From: Grammothele lineata
Lineage: Eukaryota; Basidiomycota; Agaricomycetes; Polyporales; Polyporaceae
Direction of reading: 5' to 3'
Length of the DNA stretch: 64,000 nt
Assembly (NCBI GenBank): GCA_002150815.3
Contig: NDFF03000381.1
Coordinates: 248,001 to 312,000 of the forward strand
Part shown: positions 11,540-22,729 of the stretch, one piece after another
Layout of the letters: every line of letters starts with the position of its first letter
How positions within the stretch are numbered: the stretch's first letter is position 1
The notes under the pieces: generated by a model
Told to the model about the DNA's origin: nothing
Seen by the model: the letters and a program-made list of their open reading frames with translations, nothing else
Database searches by the model: none
Translations under genes and position numbers: made by a program

Positions 11540-12414
11540 TCCGAGGAGCCGAACAAGGGATCGACGTACTTGCGATTGTTTATTTGCCGCTGTTATGTTG
11601 TGAAGAGGCTGGCTGCCACTGTCCAACCAGTCAGCCGCCACTTTGGCGGTCTATAAGAACCCCGCCGTGCCTCCAACCTCTCCTCACTCTCGACCACTAC
11701 CTTCGACCCCTCCTCGACCCCGACGGTGAGTCTCTACTCTCCCCTTGTCCCTTCGTCCAGTGCTCACGTAAACGACAACTTCAAGGACGACTACGTCTAG
11801 GACGAAGACCACGACCCACTTGAAGGCCCCGTCAAGTGAGTGGCATATCCCTCGCCAAGGTTCTGGGGTATGTCGTCAGGGACCGGTGTCAACAAAGGTC
11901 GTCCAGCAGCGCCGAAGAGTATAGCCCCAACCGGGCGACGATCCTCAAGCGTGCACCCGAGGCGGGGCGAGCCTGTACAAGCCCGAAGGGATGAGGCGTA
12001 TGCCCGACCCGCGGTGTCTTCGGGCTCGTCCTGGTGCAGACCTCTACGTGGTCCTCGGGACGAGTACTGCTTGTGAGGCCCGGCGCGAGCCAGGGCCCCT
12101 TGCGGGAAACCAACGTGCACCTGAAACTTCCCCCCCTCCCGCCCTCCTTCTTTCCGCGTCCCCCCCTTCCTACTTTCCTCTTCCTCCCCACCTATTTTCT
12201 CGAGGGAGGGCGAGCATCTTTGGATCTGTGTCGTGTGCTTTGGACGCACCCAGATGCTTGGATATGCTCGTCCTGGTGCAGACCTTTCCGTGGTCCTCGG
12301 GATAAGTACCGACCGCCAACGGGGCTTTACGGCGCCTGGTCCGGGAAACCAACATGCACCTGAATCTCTTCGTCTCTGTCATTGGTAGCTTGTACTAGCG
12401 ATTGTTAGTCGTAC
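11540..12414 (+). repeat. Dispersed repeat family, copy 2
   Basis: Same order of parts as copy 1: TATA box at 11652-11657, leader with GTGAGT donor, acidic frame, second GTGAGT donor, unit A, polypyrimidine tract, unit B. The acidic frame has an in-frame stop (DDYV*DEDHDPLEGPVK), so this copy cannot make the full peptide. The right end runs directly into the cut 3' end of a zinc alcohol dehydrogenase remnant at about 12420. Confidence 0.85.
11652..11657 (+). promoter_or_regulatory. TATA box of repeat copy 2
   Basis: TATAAG in the same CTTTGGCGGTC context as copy 1. Confidence 0.5.
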
Positions 12415-12421
12415 TCAATAA

Positions 12422-13115
12422 TCATGCAACTTCCCCTCCTTTCCCCTGAGACAGACGCATTATCACATCCCCAAGAATCGAGTCTCCACGTTCAGAACCT
12501 CGGCACGATGACTGCCTGGAAGCGCGGCGAGGTATGGCGGTCATATGCCTCTGAAAGCCCATTGTGTTCGCGATCTGGAGGGTGGGGTGCCCGAGGCCGC
12601 TGCAAAGGCGCGATATGCACGCCTATGCACGTCTTCCAGTGGGGCGCATGAGAGAAAGAACGTAAATCGAGGAAGTGATATCGGGTACACACCCGATTCC
12701 ATGTACAGCGACGAGGTCTGGAGGCGCCACATCTATGTAGCGCAGGAAATCTGTTTAGTGAGCGTGTGTTTGAGTGGTTTACAGCCGTATTCTAACGCTG
12801 AACTCTGGCTACGCACTGAAGCAGATCACCCCTTCACAAAGGAGGACCGCTGCGTCCGCGGGATCCATGCCCTCTAGGACGGCGACAGCAGCTTCCGCCC
12901 TGAGTAACACGTACTCAGCGTAGCTGCCATCGCGTAGAACGCCTGCGAAAGATCAGATATTCATATGCAGCAAGTGAGCTTGCAATAGCGTCGCACCAGT
13001 GATGATGTCTTCGTGGTCGCACGCGACGAAGTCACCGACACGACGATTCTGGCATTCATGGCCTTGCTGGAGGCTCCGCCGGTGTTGGACGTCGGACGTT
13101 GAACTTGGGACTCTT
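12422..13115 (-). pseudogene. Remnant of a zinc-dependent alcohol dehydrogenase
   Basis: Four exon-like pieces read in order on the minus strand with plausible GT-AG introns. 13115-12997 gives GHECQNRRVGDFVACDHEDI (structural-zinc region). 12942-12817 gives VLRDGSYAEYVLLRAEAAVA...DAAVLLCEGVICF. 12750-12693 gives LRYIDVAPPDLVAVHGIG. 12599-12422 starts GGLGHPTLQIANTMGF, completing the GxGGLGH NAD-binding motif, then drifts off the family pattern to a stop at 12422. The N-terminal catalytic zinc site (CGVCHSD-type) is not found upstream, and the C-terminal third is missing where repeat copy 2 begins. The surviving splice sites suggest a fairly recent loss. It could still be transcribed, but a working enzyme is unlikely. 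Confidence 0.65.
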
Positions 13116-13422
13116 CGGCAAACATCTTTCTAAACACCCGCACGTGACATCATAGCGAGCGATGTCATCGACACTACGCTGATCTCGAATGTTGAGGCGT
13201 GAGGATAGCACTCAGAGCGTCTCATTGGGCATGGTATCAGGTTTACAAGTACACGATACTATTACAATGAGCAAGTAGAGGATCTATGCGAAAGCAAATA
13301 AATAAACGAGCATACGCGGCATGAACTGGGACTGCTAGACAGGGACCGAATCTCAATCACCGAACAAAAGAGCACCGAGCACGTCGTGAAGGTCATTACA
13401 TCCATCCATCCGAGGCAGTTGT
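13116..13422. other. Intergenic, no gene seen
   Basis: Lies between the ADH remnant and the stop of the BTB gene. The missing 5' half of the ADH was looked for here and not found. Confidence 0.45.
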
Positions 13423-14999
13423 TTAGAAATCGTCCGAGAAGTGGTCCGCGAGAGATTCCTTGATTTCCCGCATCCTCATGCTCGTCGCCACGAGCGCGCT
13501 CTCCCTGCAGTGCGGCATGCCGTCCAAGAATCCCTGGCTGGGTATCTCCCTCTCCACAAGCGCCTTCATCATGCTCTCCGCGAGCATCACCTTCCCCAGC
13601 ACGTCCTCGCGCGCAAGCCCGGGGAGGACCTGCGTGCCCGTCTCAAGCGTCGTCTTCCAGAGCGCGCCCCACGCCTTCGCGCACCGCTGCTGGCTCGTGC
13701 AGCGCGCGGTGTGTGTGAGCGGCGGCGGCTGGTTGGGCAGCGCGTCCCAGAGCTTGCTGAGCGCGTAGTAGCCCGCGAGGAGGCGCACGCGCTGCACGTG
13801 GGTGAGCGCGCGCTCAGCGTCCCATGCGGCCTTGCCCCGGAGCATGAGCGCGTGGTACGCGAGCCCGACGATTGGGCGCAGATTGAACCGCTCTCCGACG
13901 CTGATGGCGAGGACGAGGTCACGCCCTTCGCCGATGAGCCGCTTCCACCGCGTGAGCGTTGCCTCCAGAAGGTCTGCGCGCTCACACAAAGCAGCAAGTT
14001 CTGTGAGCTGCTCGAGTGTTGGAGGTTGCGAAGATGATGCCGCGGGCAAACCAGGTCCGGTATGTGGGAGCGTGGGGGCGTGTGTCGGAAGTGGAGGGGT
14101 AGGGGTGGACGAAGAGGTCGTAAGAATATCGTCGAACGCGCCGGGGCGGGAGTAGTATGCGTTGAGAGCGGACAGCGCCCATGTCATGATGTTGCGGAAC
14201 TGATATTTGTGGGTTATGCGGACAAGGTTGGCGAGCTGTGTACAGTCCGCGTCGGCGGACATCGCAACGATGAGCTCATGTGGCCTATGATATCGCGCGG
14301 CGCATTTTGTGAGGAGATGGAAGTACATAGCGAATGGTCGTTACTCACAGCGCATATAACGCCCAAAGCAGCGCACGAAACTCGTCTGCGGTATCGCCTT
14401 GTAGGCGGATGGGATTATCGTCGCTCTCCCCCTCCTGAGCGACGGTCATACTGGAGTCAGAGCGTGCTGAGTCGGTCTCTCCGGATAACTGGAACATTGT
14501 CTCGAATGCAGATTTGTCCTTGGTGAGTACTGAACGATGCACCTGGGAGACATGTCATCAGCTTCGCTCTCACATACCATAACATGAACCACGTCTCAAG
14601 AGCTTTAGACTGCTGCCATAACGCGGACGATCGGCATGATGACCATAACGGCTCCGTCGACCAGTAACTTCCATTCCTCTCCGTGGTCGGTGGGATAGAT
14701 GGGATACCAACGCATGACCATCACGTTTTGTTCCAGTGCGCCCCGCCCAGCACGATCACCAACAGAACCCGAGATAACCAGAATCACCGTGCGCAAAGAC
14801 ATTCGAAAATAACGCGTACTTTGAAGAGCGTGTTCTCGACGAGGAGTACGCTGTTCCCGTCGTGTATGTAGTATGTGGGGTCACGACTTGGCCCAGGCAT
14901 GGAAAGCAGAAGCATGCCGTCGTTGAGGAACGAGTTGGTCATGTTCATGAGCGGGCTATCCGGCGGGAGTGGGGGCTGGGGGGCGTGCAGCTGATCCAT
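13423..14999 (-). CDS. BTB/POZ-domain protein
   Basis: Three exons (14999-14820, 14542-14349, 14284-13423) give 411 aa. The first two exons make a BTB fold: YYIHDGNSVLLVENTLFKVH, LTKDKSAFETMF, a Ser-rich insert, then DNPIRLQGDTADEFRALLWALYAL, followed across a splice by an exon giving LANLVRITHKYQFRNIMTWAL. These match the BTB proteins expanded in Agaricomycetes. After a Pro/Thr/Ser linker (residues ~165-200) the C-terminal half is helical, of the sort these proteins share, including a CTSQQRC motif with a possible metal-binding look. BTB domains usually dimerise or bind CUL3, but for these fungal proteins the partner is unknown. The first intron (277 bp) is long for this window; an unseen small exon is possible. 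Confidence 0.8.
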
Positions 15000-16208
15000 G
15001 GACGGCGGAGGGAGGCCTTAATCGTGGCTGGACGCGGGAAGAACGATGAAGAACAACGGCTAGAAGACGCGTAGTGAGGGTCCTGGCGTGTGTTCCGGCG
15101 TCGCTTGCGCTCGGACGCAATCGTGTCGTGGGTGTGCTTAGGCGTCGGTTCGCGGGAGGGAAGAGAGGGAGCAGTCAGGAGGGAGGCATGGGAGAGAGAG
15201 GGTATATAATCAGACAGGGACGGACGGGCAGATGGGCGCAGAGAACAGGTTACGGAGGCCCCGGCGCTGCCGCACCGACGTAACCCCGCGACACGTCCCG
15301 CCAATGGGCGCTAGCCCATCTCGAGCCTCCTCGCCAGTGGTCCCTCGGTGACCTTGGAATGACGTCGCGCTCTCGTGCACAAGACTCTCCGTTCATGCCC
15401 GTCGTAGAAGCGTTTGTCTCGGGCGCGCACATGTGGCACATAAGTCTCTCCGTTCCTCACGTCACTCCCGACTCAGACGCGTCGATCCAATCCTTGATCG
15501 GCGCGGTACATAGAAGTTCAACAACTTGATTGTCATCAACTCGTCCTCGCAATAACTCCTCAGGCAACTCTCTCAGCACGAACCCGAGTTGCGTCCGCGG
15601 TTTGTTGCATAATTTCTGGCGCGAGTAGTAGCATGTAGAGTCAGTAACAAGACAGATGTCTCAGGGCCTGTACTTCCTCCCACAGAGGGTTTACAACTAT
15701 TGCCCGAGATCAAGGAGAATCAAAGGCGAATTTGTGTGGGCAGCGACAAGTCCGCATAATTGGTGATCATCCGGAAGTTGAGAGTGCCGTAGTGTGAAGA
15801 TGAGGAACACCCATGCGGGGCGTCGTAAGCCTGGGTAGAAGCAATGCGGGAACTCTATTGACGGTAGCCCTGACGTATGCAGATCAAATGGTTGAGAAGA
15901 GTCTGCGCGACGCACCTGTGAAACAATCTTGAACCCCGTAGAATACCAGTGATTCGCGCCTTCGGATAATACTGATTCGTGAAGTAATGCATTTCGCGGA
16001 GCGTAAGTAGAGGATATCTAACGTACCGATACAACCCAGTACCGAGGCAAATCTGCTAGTAATACATGTTGCTGCAAACGATACCCAGAAGAAACGAGAA
16101 GAGAAAGGAATGAAAAACGGGAAACGGAAGGCGGTATCCTAGGGAGTCCACTTCCGCAGTGCAGCAACATCTTCACCATGCCGCCAGGGCGGTAGAGTCT
16201 GTCATCAA
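15000..16208. other. Intergenic, promoter side of BTB gene
   Basis: Includes TATATA at 15203-15208, about 200 bp before the BTB start, as a possible core promoter. No gene recognised in the rest. Confidence 0.4.
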
Positions 16209-17244
16209 GTAAGGTTGGGCTCATCCACGATCCTCCACTTGTGACGGACCGTGATGATGTGGTGACAAATCGTGACTCCGGACTTATGCACCCAAGCGCC
16301 CTCGCGCGGGCGAGGGGCGCGACTCTGAGGAGCATTCGCGATTTGTGTGTGAAGGGCGCGAAGGGCGCGTGGGGAGCGCGATGAGTGCACAAGAAGGATG
16401 TTGTCATTATATGAAGTATGATGCTGTATTAGCGAGTGAGGGCGAAGTATGTACTTATCTGAATAGCCTCATCCGAGGAGGTCCGACTCGCTCACCAAAC
16501 GGACGAGGCTTTTGAGCTGCCACTCACGACGAACTGCTGGAGTGTTAAGCATGTAATTGCTAGGTTAGCGGAGGGTACAGGAACTTGGAGATGCGGTGTT
16601 GTTTATCGTAGAGAAATGGAGTCGGATCCGGGGCCAGTCGGATCTGGATACGACTGAGCCTGAGACGGGAGGTATGGCGAGCCGGGCGGATAGTACCACA
16701 GCTCGTACGCACGCTCTTTGACGAATCCAGGTCTTTCCCCTCATTATCTTCGCGAGGATTCTAACGGAACGAGCGGTAGCAGATGAGTCCTCTCGCTGTC
16801 TCTATTAGTGTCCTGGTTGTATCGGAGTCCGAGTCGGAGAGCGTACACTTTCGTGATTATTCTTGGTCCACGCGCTGCACTTCTGCGCCGGTCATGCCAA
16901 CAGGCGGGCACTTGAGCTAGGAGCGTTGACGGAGATACCGCGCGCATCGTTGAGCTGGCTGCGCGCGAGACACCTATCTGGGCGCTGCACACCTCGCGAA
17001 GCGCCTCCTCGCTTATTCTGTCCTTCGCCGTATGTACTGTAAAAATCTATAGACAATCCGATGGTGGTAGCAATCCCAAAACTGCTTCCTATTTTTTCTC
17101 CATCCTTTCCATACGCACAAAAAATAGGAGCTCGAATCGTAATCGGAGCTCAAATGGAGTTTTCTATAGATTCTGAGTGGTCAGTCACGCTTTATCACGC
17201 TTTATCTAAGCGATGTGGAGGATCGTGGATGAGCCCAACCTTAC
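16209..17244. mobile_element. Non-autonomous DNA transposon bounded by 30-bp perfect inverted repeats
   Basis: The 30 bases at 16209-16238 (starting GTAAGGTTGGGCTCATCCAC) are the exact reverse complement of 17215-17244. If the TA inside each end is the target duplication, the true inverted repeat begins AGGTTGGG. Sub-terminal CGTGAT/CGTGAC words occur inside both ends. The 1.0 kb interior holds no long frame and no transposase motif, so it would need a transposase from elsewhere. The family is not recognised; a TA-target (Tc1/mariner-like) origin is a guess. Confidence 0.7.
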
Positions 17245-17401
17245 GAAGAACGCGAGGGGTGCGAAGTTCGAACGTCTTAGGCGGTCGCCGTGGGGGCGAC
17301 AGTCACAGTCACAGTCGCCGTGCAACCACTGTCGCATTACTCCGTCAGTTTTCGTCTAACAAAATGACATGCTACGGCACTCATAGTAGATAGAAGAGAA
17401 C

Positions 17402-18163
17402 TCACTCGGCCGAGAGGTCTGAGGTGCCGGTGCTGCTGGAAGCCGAGATGCCCGCGACAGCCGCGTTGATCTCGTCCGCGGTGGCGTCCTCAACAAGGAG
17501 GTTGAGCGTGTGGATGCAGCCGTTCGCGTCGTTCGCGTCGTCGCACGAGTTGCCCTTGCCGGTGTTGTCCGTTTTGCTGCCCGGCGCGAACGTGCCCGTC
17601 GTGAGAGCGTCCTGCGGGTCGCCGCCGAGCTTCGCGATCTCCTTCGCGAGCGCGAGCACGATCGCCTTGTTCGTCGCCGCCGCGCCGTCCGACGCGGGAT
17701 CCTGGTGCTGCGTGATCGCGCCGACCTCGGGGTTGACCGGGGTCTGCGTGCAGAGCGCCGACTTGACCCCGACGCCGCCCGTGTTGCGCTCGAGGGCGCG
17801 GAACTTGAGCGCGTTGATCATACCGTCGGTGTCACCCGCCGCCTTGGCGTTGGTGAACGCCTGGTCGGCGACGGCCTGCTGGAGGCAGGCGAGGTCCTAA
17901 AGCGGACTGTGAACAAAGCCATTCGAACAGTAATGTAGAGAATGACGTACGGTGATGGTACCGGCACCCGCCTTGGCAGCAGCATCCCCGAGGAGAGAGA
18001 AGACAGGGTCCTGGATCTTGGCAGGGTTGTTGAGGAACAACGTGGTGCGAACCTTCCGGAGGACGTCTTCGTGAGAGTGCTCCTGGGGCACCTCACGGCG
18101 GATAGGGGCCGCGAGCGCGAACGAGAAGAGGGAGAGGAGGACAAAGGACTTGACGGAGACCAT
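17402..18163 (-). CDS. Small secreted protein of unknown function
   Basis: Two exons (18163-17951, 17896-17402) give 235 aa. It begins with a clear signal peptide (MVSVKSFVLLSLFSFALAAP) and has an RREV site that could be cut by a Kex2-like protease. The mature part contains ALCTQTPVNPEVGAI, QHQDPASDGAAATNKAIVL, GGDPQDALTTGTFAPG and a region with two cysteines (CDDANDANGC), ending in a Ser/Thr tail. There are four cysteines in the mature chain. I recall similar secreted proteins of unknown role in other polypores. No enzymatic motif is seen. A strong TATA box lies upstream, suggesting high expression. Confidence 0.8.
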
Positions 18164-18387
18164 GGTGAAGATGTGGTGTGCAGGGGTGCCTAGATCGGTA
18201 TGGTGGTATCGACGAAGTTGAAAGGGTACGCCAGCGACCTGCAAGACAAAGAGTCCGTGATGAGCGGTGTGCGACGAGGCGAAGGAAAAGCGGCTTACGA
18301 GGAAAAGAAGGACTCGAAGAGAAGGTCAAGACCCGGTCTTGGCTGGTGAAGAGGAGGGAATGAGGAACGCGCATCGCGAAGCCGCGA

Positions 18388-18396
18388 GTTTTATAC
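18388..18396 (-). promoter_or_regulatory. TATA box of small secreted protein gene
   Basis: TATAAAA on the minus strand, about 225 bp before the start codon, followed by GC-rich leader sequence. Confidence 0.5.
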
Positions 18397-19161
18397 CGTG
18401 CCCCTGCCGTGTCCGTTGTGTCCACTTCCCGCCAATCGGCGCCTTGCAAAACCGTCGTTGCCGAGGAACGAGGAGGTTGCCAGGAGGAACACACGCGCTG
18501 TCAGGCAGCGTCAGGCGAGGATCATCGGGACACTCGCGAGATCGAGACCCAATTGGGAAGGTCCGACTAAGCGAAGCGTTCTGTAAAGAATTACCGTGCC
18601 ATCAAACATGGGGGGTCTTTCCCCGATCCAATGATCTGGCTACCCCAAGGCGACAAACCTCATCTGGCGCCTGAGGCCTCCGTTACATTGACTGATGAGT
18701 GAGACGAGTGATGTTGGAACCAATGCGAGTGTTGCTCTACTTTACGAATAATTTGATGACGTCTTCAATCAGTGAGGGGAGACGGAAGTACTGTAGACGC
18801 CTCTCGTGGACGCTACGCCCACGGCGTTGTACCGACATACACCCGTTCCCGCCGGTGTTCTCGGTGTTCTTGATTACATGAAGCGAGGCTGTGTCTCATC
18901 GCAACCAACGATGGCCAACATATTGAGCCCGAAGACTCTTCATCAGACACATCGGGGACAGTATATGTTCAAGTCCCGCTGTGCTACGTCTACTTGGTCA
19001 TTTAGGGAAGAAGGGCCTACCACGAGAACCCCTCGTCCGCTCGTCATCAATCGAAACAATCATTATTCTATATAATGGTTTGATAAAGTGTGTAAGCAAG
19101 GGTGGTGACATCTATTAGACGAGCAGAGGAAGCTGGATACCTCCAACGCCTACAGCCAGCA
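18397..19161. other. Intergenic, no gene seen
   Basis: Upstream DNA of the secreted-protein gene meeting the 3' end of the first aldo-keto reductase gene. Nothing recognisable. Confidence 0.45.
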
Positions 19162-20607
19162 TTACACGAGCAACCAGCGGTAGACGAAATGGAACAGGAA
19201 GAGGATCTGCAGGACAAACCCGGCCCAGACGAGTTTCGTACGGACGTCCGCGCGCCTAATGTAGGAGGTGAGAGCTTTCGGGGGACCCTTCGCGCCAGCC
19301 TCATCAATCGCGGCGATCTCTTCGTCCGTAAGCGAAGCTACATGCCAGACAATCAGCAACTCTGTCACCACGGTTCTTAGAGGGGAGCTTACGAAGATCC
19401 GCAACGTCGAGATATTGTTGAAGGCGGTCCTTGCTAGAGCTCGTCCTAGACGACACAATCAGGACGGGTTTCCGGTCCGAGTACGACAAACATACGTGAC
19501 GATAGCTACATCCTTCGCCCTAGCCCAAGACAAGAGCACCTGGGCGGTCGTCACTCCGAGGCGGTCTGCAGCTTCTTGAACAGGCTTATCAACAGGTCCA
19601 CCAGGCCACCAAGTAAGAGACCTGGGAGAAAGGCGATTATTACGTTAATGAGAAGGCTCGGAGTTAGACGTTTGGAGGCTCACATGAGGCAGGAGTAAGC
19701 CTCCGTGACAATACCCTGTTGGGCGCTGTATTCGAGCAGTTCCTTCACATTAGCATAATTGTACGGGTTAAACCAGATCTACCAAACGGAGTATCAGTAC
19801 GGTCGGACTCCACGGTGCTGTATAGCACGCACCTGATTCACAGCCGGCTTGACCTTCGCGACCTTAAGGAGGTCTTGCAGTTCCGGCAAGCCGAAGTTGC
19901 TGACGCCAATGCTCCTATTGTATAACACAAGTGCTGGTTCATTTCCCCTTCCTGCAATGGGGAATAAATGGGAGCTTACTTGGAAAGGCCCGCCTCTTTG
20001 ATCTTCTCGAACTCCCTCCAGGTAGATTCCAGGTTCGGGGCGAGAGCCGGGTAATGGAGGAGATAGAGGTCAAGCTGCTTCACACCGAACTACACGAAAG
20101 TTGTTAATAAATACAGAAGAAATCTAGATGAATACACACGTTGGTTAGGGTGTTCTGGATTGCCTCTGACAAGGAAGTAAGGCCGGACCACTTGCTCGTG
20201 AGGAAGAGCTCGGAGCGGTCGATGGCGCTCTCGTGAAGAGCACGGCCAACGCCGTCCTCGGTCCGGTACACTAGCGGGTCACATATGAGGCGATTCTTCG
20301 GGAGGGGCGAGGACAATGAACGAGTGAACTACGTACGTTGTGCAGAGTCTATATGTGAGAAGCCGGTCTCCAACGCTTGAATGACGTAATCCGTAACATC
20401 CTGGCCGTTTAATTCATATTTGTCGAGCTTCATATACATAATGGACACACCTTTCCCCTCCACTTTGTACCCGTCCCGAATGCAATGACAGGCATCTGCC
20501 GGTCGAATGTTCATAAACCCTAGGCTCACTAGCTCACATGTCTCTGAAAGTTCTGTGGTAAGATTTACCTCGTTGCCATCATTGAGCTTAATAGTACCGA
20601 ACGGCAT
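19162..20607 (-). CDS. Aldo-keto reductase with C-terminal hydrophobic tail (copy 1)
   Basis: Ten exons (20607-20569, 20495-20451, 20400-20337, 20270-20140, 20089-19980, 19914-19833, 19778-19684, 19621-19496, 19445-19393, 19337-19162) give 306 aa. The AKR catalytic tetrad is complete: Asp46 and Tyr51 in HIDSAQLY, Lys76 in LTSKWSG, His105 in LYLLHYP. The (beta/alpha)8 barrel blocks are in order, including SIGVSNFGLPELQDL, KPAVNQ|IWFNPY and TAQVLLSWARAKDVAIV, so it should reduce aldehydes or ketones with NADPH. After the barrel comes LTDEEIAAIDEAGAKGP, then KLVWAGFVLQILFLFHFVYR, a hydrophobic segment right at the C-terminus. This suggests tail anchoring to a membrane, unusual for this normally soluble family. 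It is a tandem paralogue of the gene at 21294-22729. Confidence 0.87.
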
Positions 20608-21293
20608 CTTCGCGTCGATACTCTCCAGTCACTCCTCGTACGAAGAGTGAGCAGAGGACCTTCAAAGAGGTAGAAGGGAGGAGGAGGGCGTGCAGGACGA
20701 CGCGGTTGCTCGTGCCTACCCCCATCATCTTATCAGATAAAATGCATGTGGTCGTGTTTGGCCTAGCGCTTACCTCTTCCGTCTCTCGGCCACCGTCCGA
20801 GGCGAGCGACGTGCTTCACGGTGATGGCACGGCCTGACTCGAAGTCGCTAGGCTATGTCAGGTAAGTATGATCATCACTGCAACTTACGCGCATCATTGG
20901 GGTGTCTCATATTGCGCACTCCTTGAGTGCTAACTGTCTGCACATTCATCCCAGGCACGACATTAAGTACTAGCATTCCGCATCGAGAACCTCTTGAACT
21001 TCCGGTGATTCCGAATGCTGTATCGCCAACCCCAAGATGCTGGAATACCCCCGCTTTCCGCAACTTCTGGCGTGTGACGGATGGCATCGGCGATAGTTTG
21101 TAAGGTACTCACTGGCTGTGCTTCCAGGACGCTCAAGACATCAGTCGTATCACCTCACATCGCGAGAACGAATTTCAGAACATGCAGCGGGGGCATGTCG
21201 AGGTGTTATGACATCATCCGAGTCCTAGAAGGCCGTTGAGTGAGGGCGTAGAACGCCACAAACCGATGCTGTTGGGCGTACCTCTAGAACCTA
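20608..21293. other. Intergenic between the two AKR genes
   Basis: Promoter side of AKR copy 1 and 3' flank of copy 2. No further gene recognised. Confidence 0.45.
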
Positions 21294-22729
21294 TCACCAT
21301 ACGTACAACCAGCGGTATACAAAGCGATAAAGGAAGAAGGTCTGCAAGACGAACCAAACCCAAACGAGCTTCCTTCGGACAGCTGGACGCCGCAGGTAAG
21401 ATGCCAGTGCCTTCGGTGGCCCCTTCGCACCTGCTTCGTCGATAGCAGCGATCTCTTCGTCCGTGAGCGGAGCTGTGGGAAAACGATAAGCCGGGAGGAC
21501 GGTCCCCATAGAGCTCAACCCGGCACTTACGGAGCGTCGAAATATCGAGATATTCTTTCAGATGAGCTTTGCTGGAGCTTGTCCTAGTTGACCCATTTCA
21601 ATTATGATATTCCATTGGAGTGCAGTGCACGTACGTAACGATGGCCACGCCTTTGGCCCTTACCCAAGATAGAAGCACCTGAGTCGGCGTAGCTCCGAGA
21701 CGTTTCGCAGCTAAGGCGACCGGCTTGTCAACGGGCCCGTCCGGGTATCGGGTAATGGGTCTAGAGACATTGAGAAAGTGTTGTCGGTGCAAGAAGCTCC
21801 CGGAATGATAGAACTTACTGCAAACTGGAATACGCCTCTGTGACAATACCGTGTTTTGCACTATACTCGAGTAATTCCTTCGTCTCGGCATAGTTATACG
21901 GGTGAAACAAAATCTATCCCAGAAATATGTGGACTTCCACGTGTGTAGCGAACTTGCAGTGATACGCACTTGGTTCACTGCCGGCTTGACCTTCGCGATC
22001 TTGATGAGGTCTTGCATAAGCTTCAGGTTGAAATTACTGACTCCAATGCTCCTATTGATCAAGCAGATTGTCTGGTCCACTGTGTCCCAATAAAACAAGA
22101 GATGCTCACTTCGAAAGGCCAAATTCCTTGATCTTCTCGAACTCCCTCCAGTTGGCCTCCAAGTCGGTGATAGCACTTGGGTTATGGATGAGATAGAGAT
22201 CCACCTGTTTCACGCCCAGCTGGTGATGTGCTCAGAGTCAATGTCGTCCGGACGTTTATATATATTCACGAACATTTGATAGGCTGGCTTGAATAGCTTG
22301 CGGGATGGTGGAGAGGCCGGACCATTTGGTCGTGAGGAACAGCTCCGACCGGTCGAGAGCACTGTCATGGAGAGCGCGTCCAACGCTGTCCTCTGTCCCA
22401 TACCCTGAGCGACGCAGAGGATGGGTGTACTGCCATTAAATGCACGAAAGTGATTCGCTTACACTGCGCGGAGTCTATGTGTGCAAAGCCGGTCTCCAGA
22501 GCTTGGAGGACATAGTCTGTTACATCCTGGGCGATCCATTCAGGTTGGTAGAGTTTGTCAGCAACCCGAGGGGGCGCACCTGTCCCTTCCACTTCGACCC
22601 AGTCCCGAAGGCAATGGCTGGCATCTACCGACAAGACATCCGTGAGCTCTCAAGCTACGCGGCTCAGTCCTCAGCTTGCGGTGTAATCACCTCGTTGCCG
22701 TCATTGAGCTTGACGGTGTCGAACGTCAT
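21294..22729 (-). CDS. Aldo-keto reductase with C-terminal hydrophobic tail (copy 2)
   Basis: Same exon plan as its downstream paralogue. Start MTFDTVKLNDGNE at 22729, then after introns MPAIAFGTGSKWKGQ, DVTDYVLQALETGFAHIDSA, TEDSVGRALHDSALDRSE, LGVKQVDLYLIHNPSAI, SIGVSNFNLKLMQDL, ILFHPYNYAE and PTQVLLSWVRAKGVAIV. The tetrad is present: Asp and Tyr in HIDSAQWY, Lys in LTTKWSG, His in LYLIHNP. It ends with LTDEEIAAIDEAGAKGP, then KLVWVWFVLQTFFLYRFVYR and a short end, stop at 21294. The hydrophobic tail is conserved between the copies while other positions have diverged, which suggests it matters. It shares the ~340 bp upstream region with the divergent severin-like gene. Confidence 0.86.

Noticed and set aside
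12545..12877. Plus-strand 110-codon frame
   Set aside because: It overlaps the exons and introns of the ADH remnant on the other strand, which match a known family.
17296..17322. CAGTCA tandem run near the secreted-protein gene
   Set aside because: Short microsatellite with no spacer structure. Not a CRISPR array or regulatory array that could be supported.
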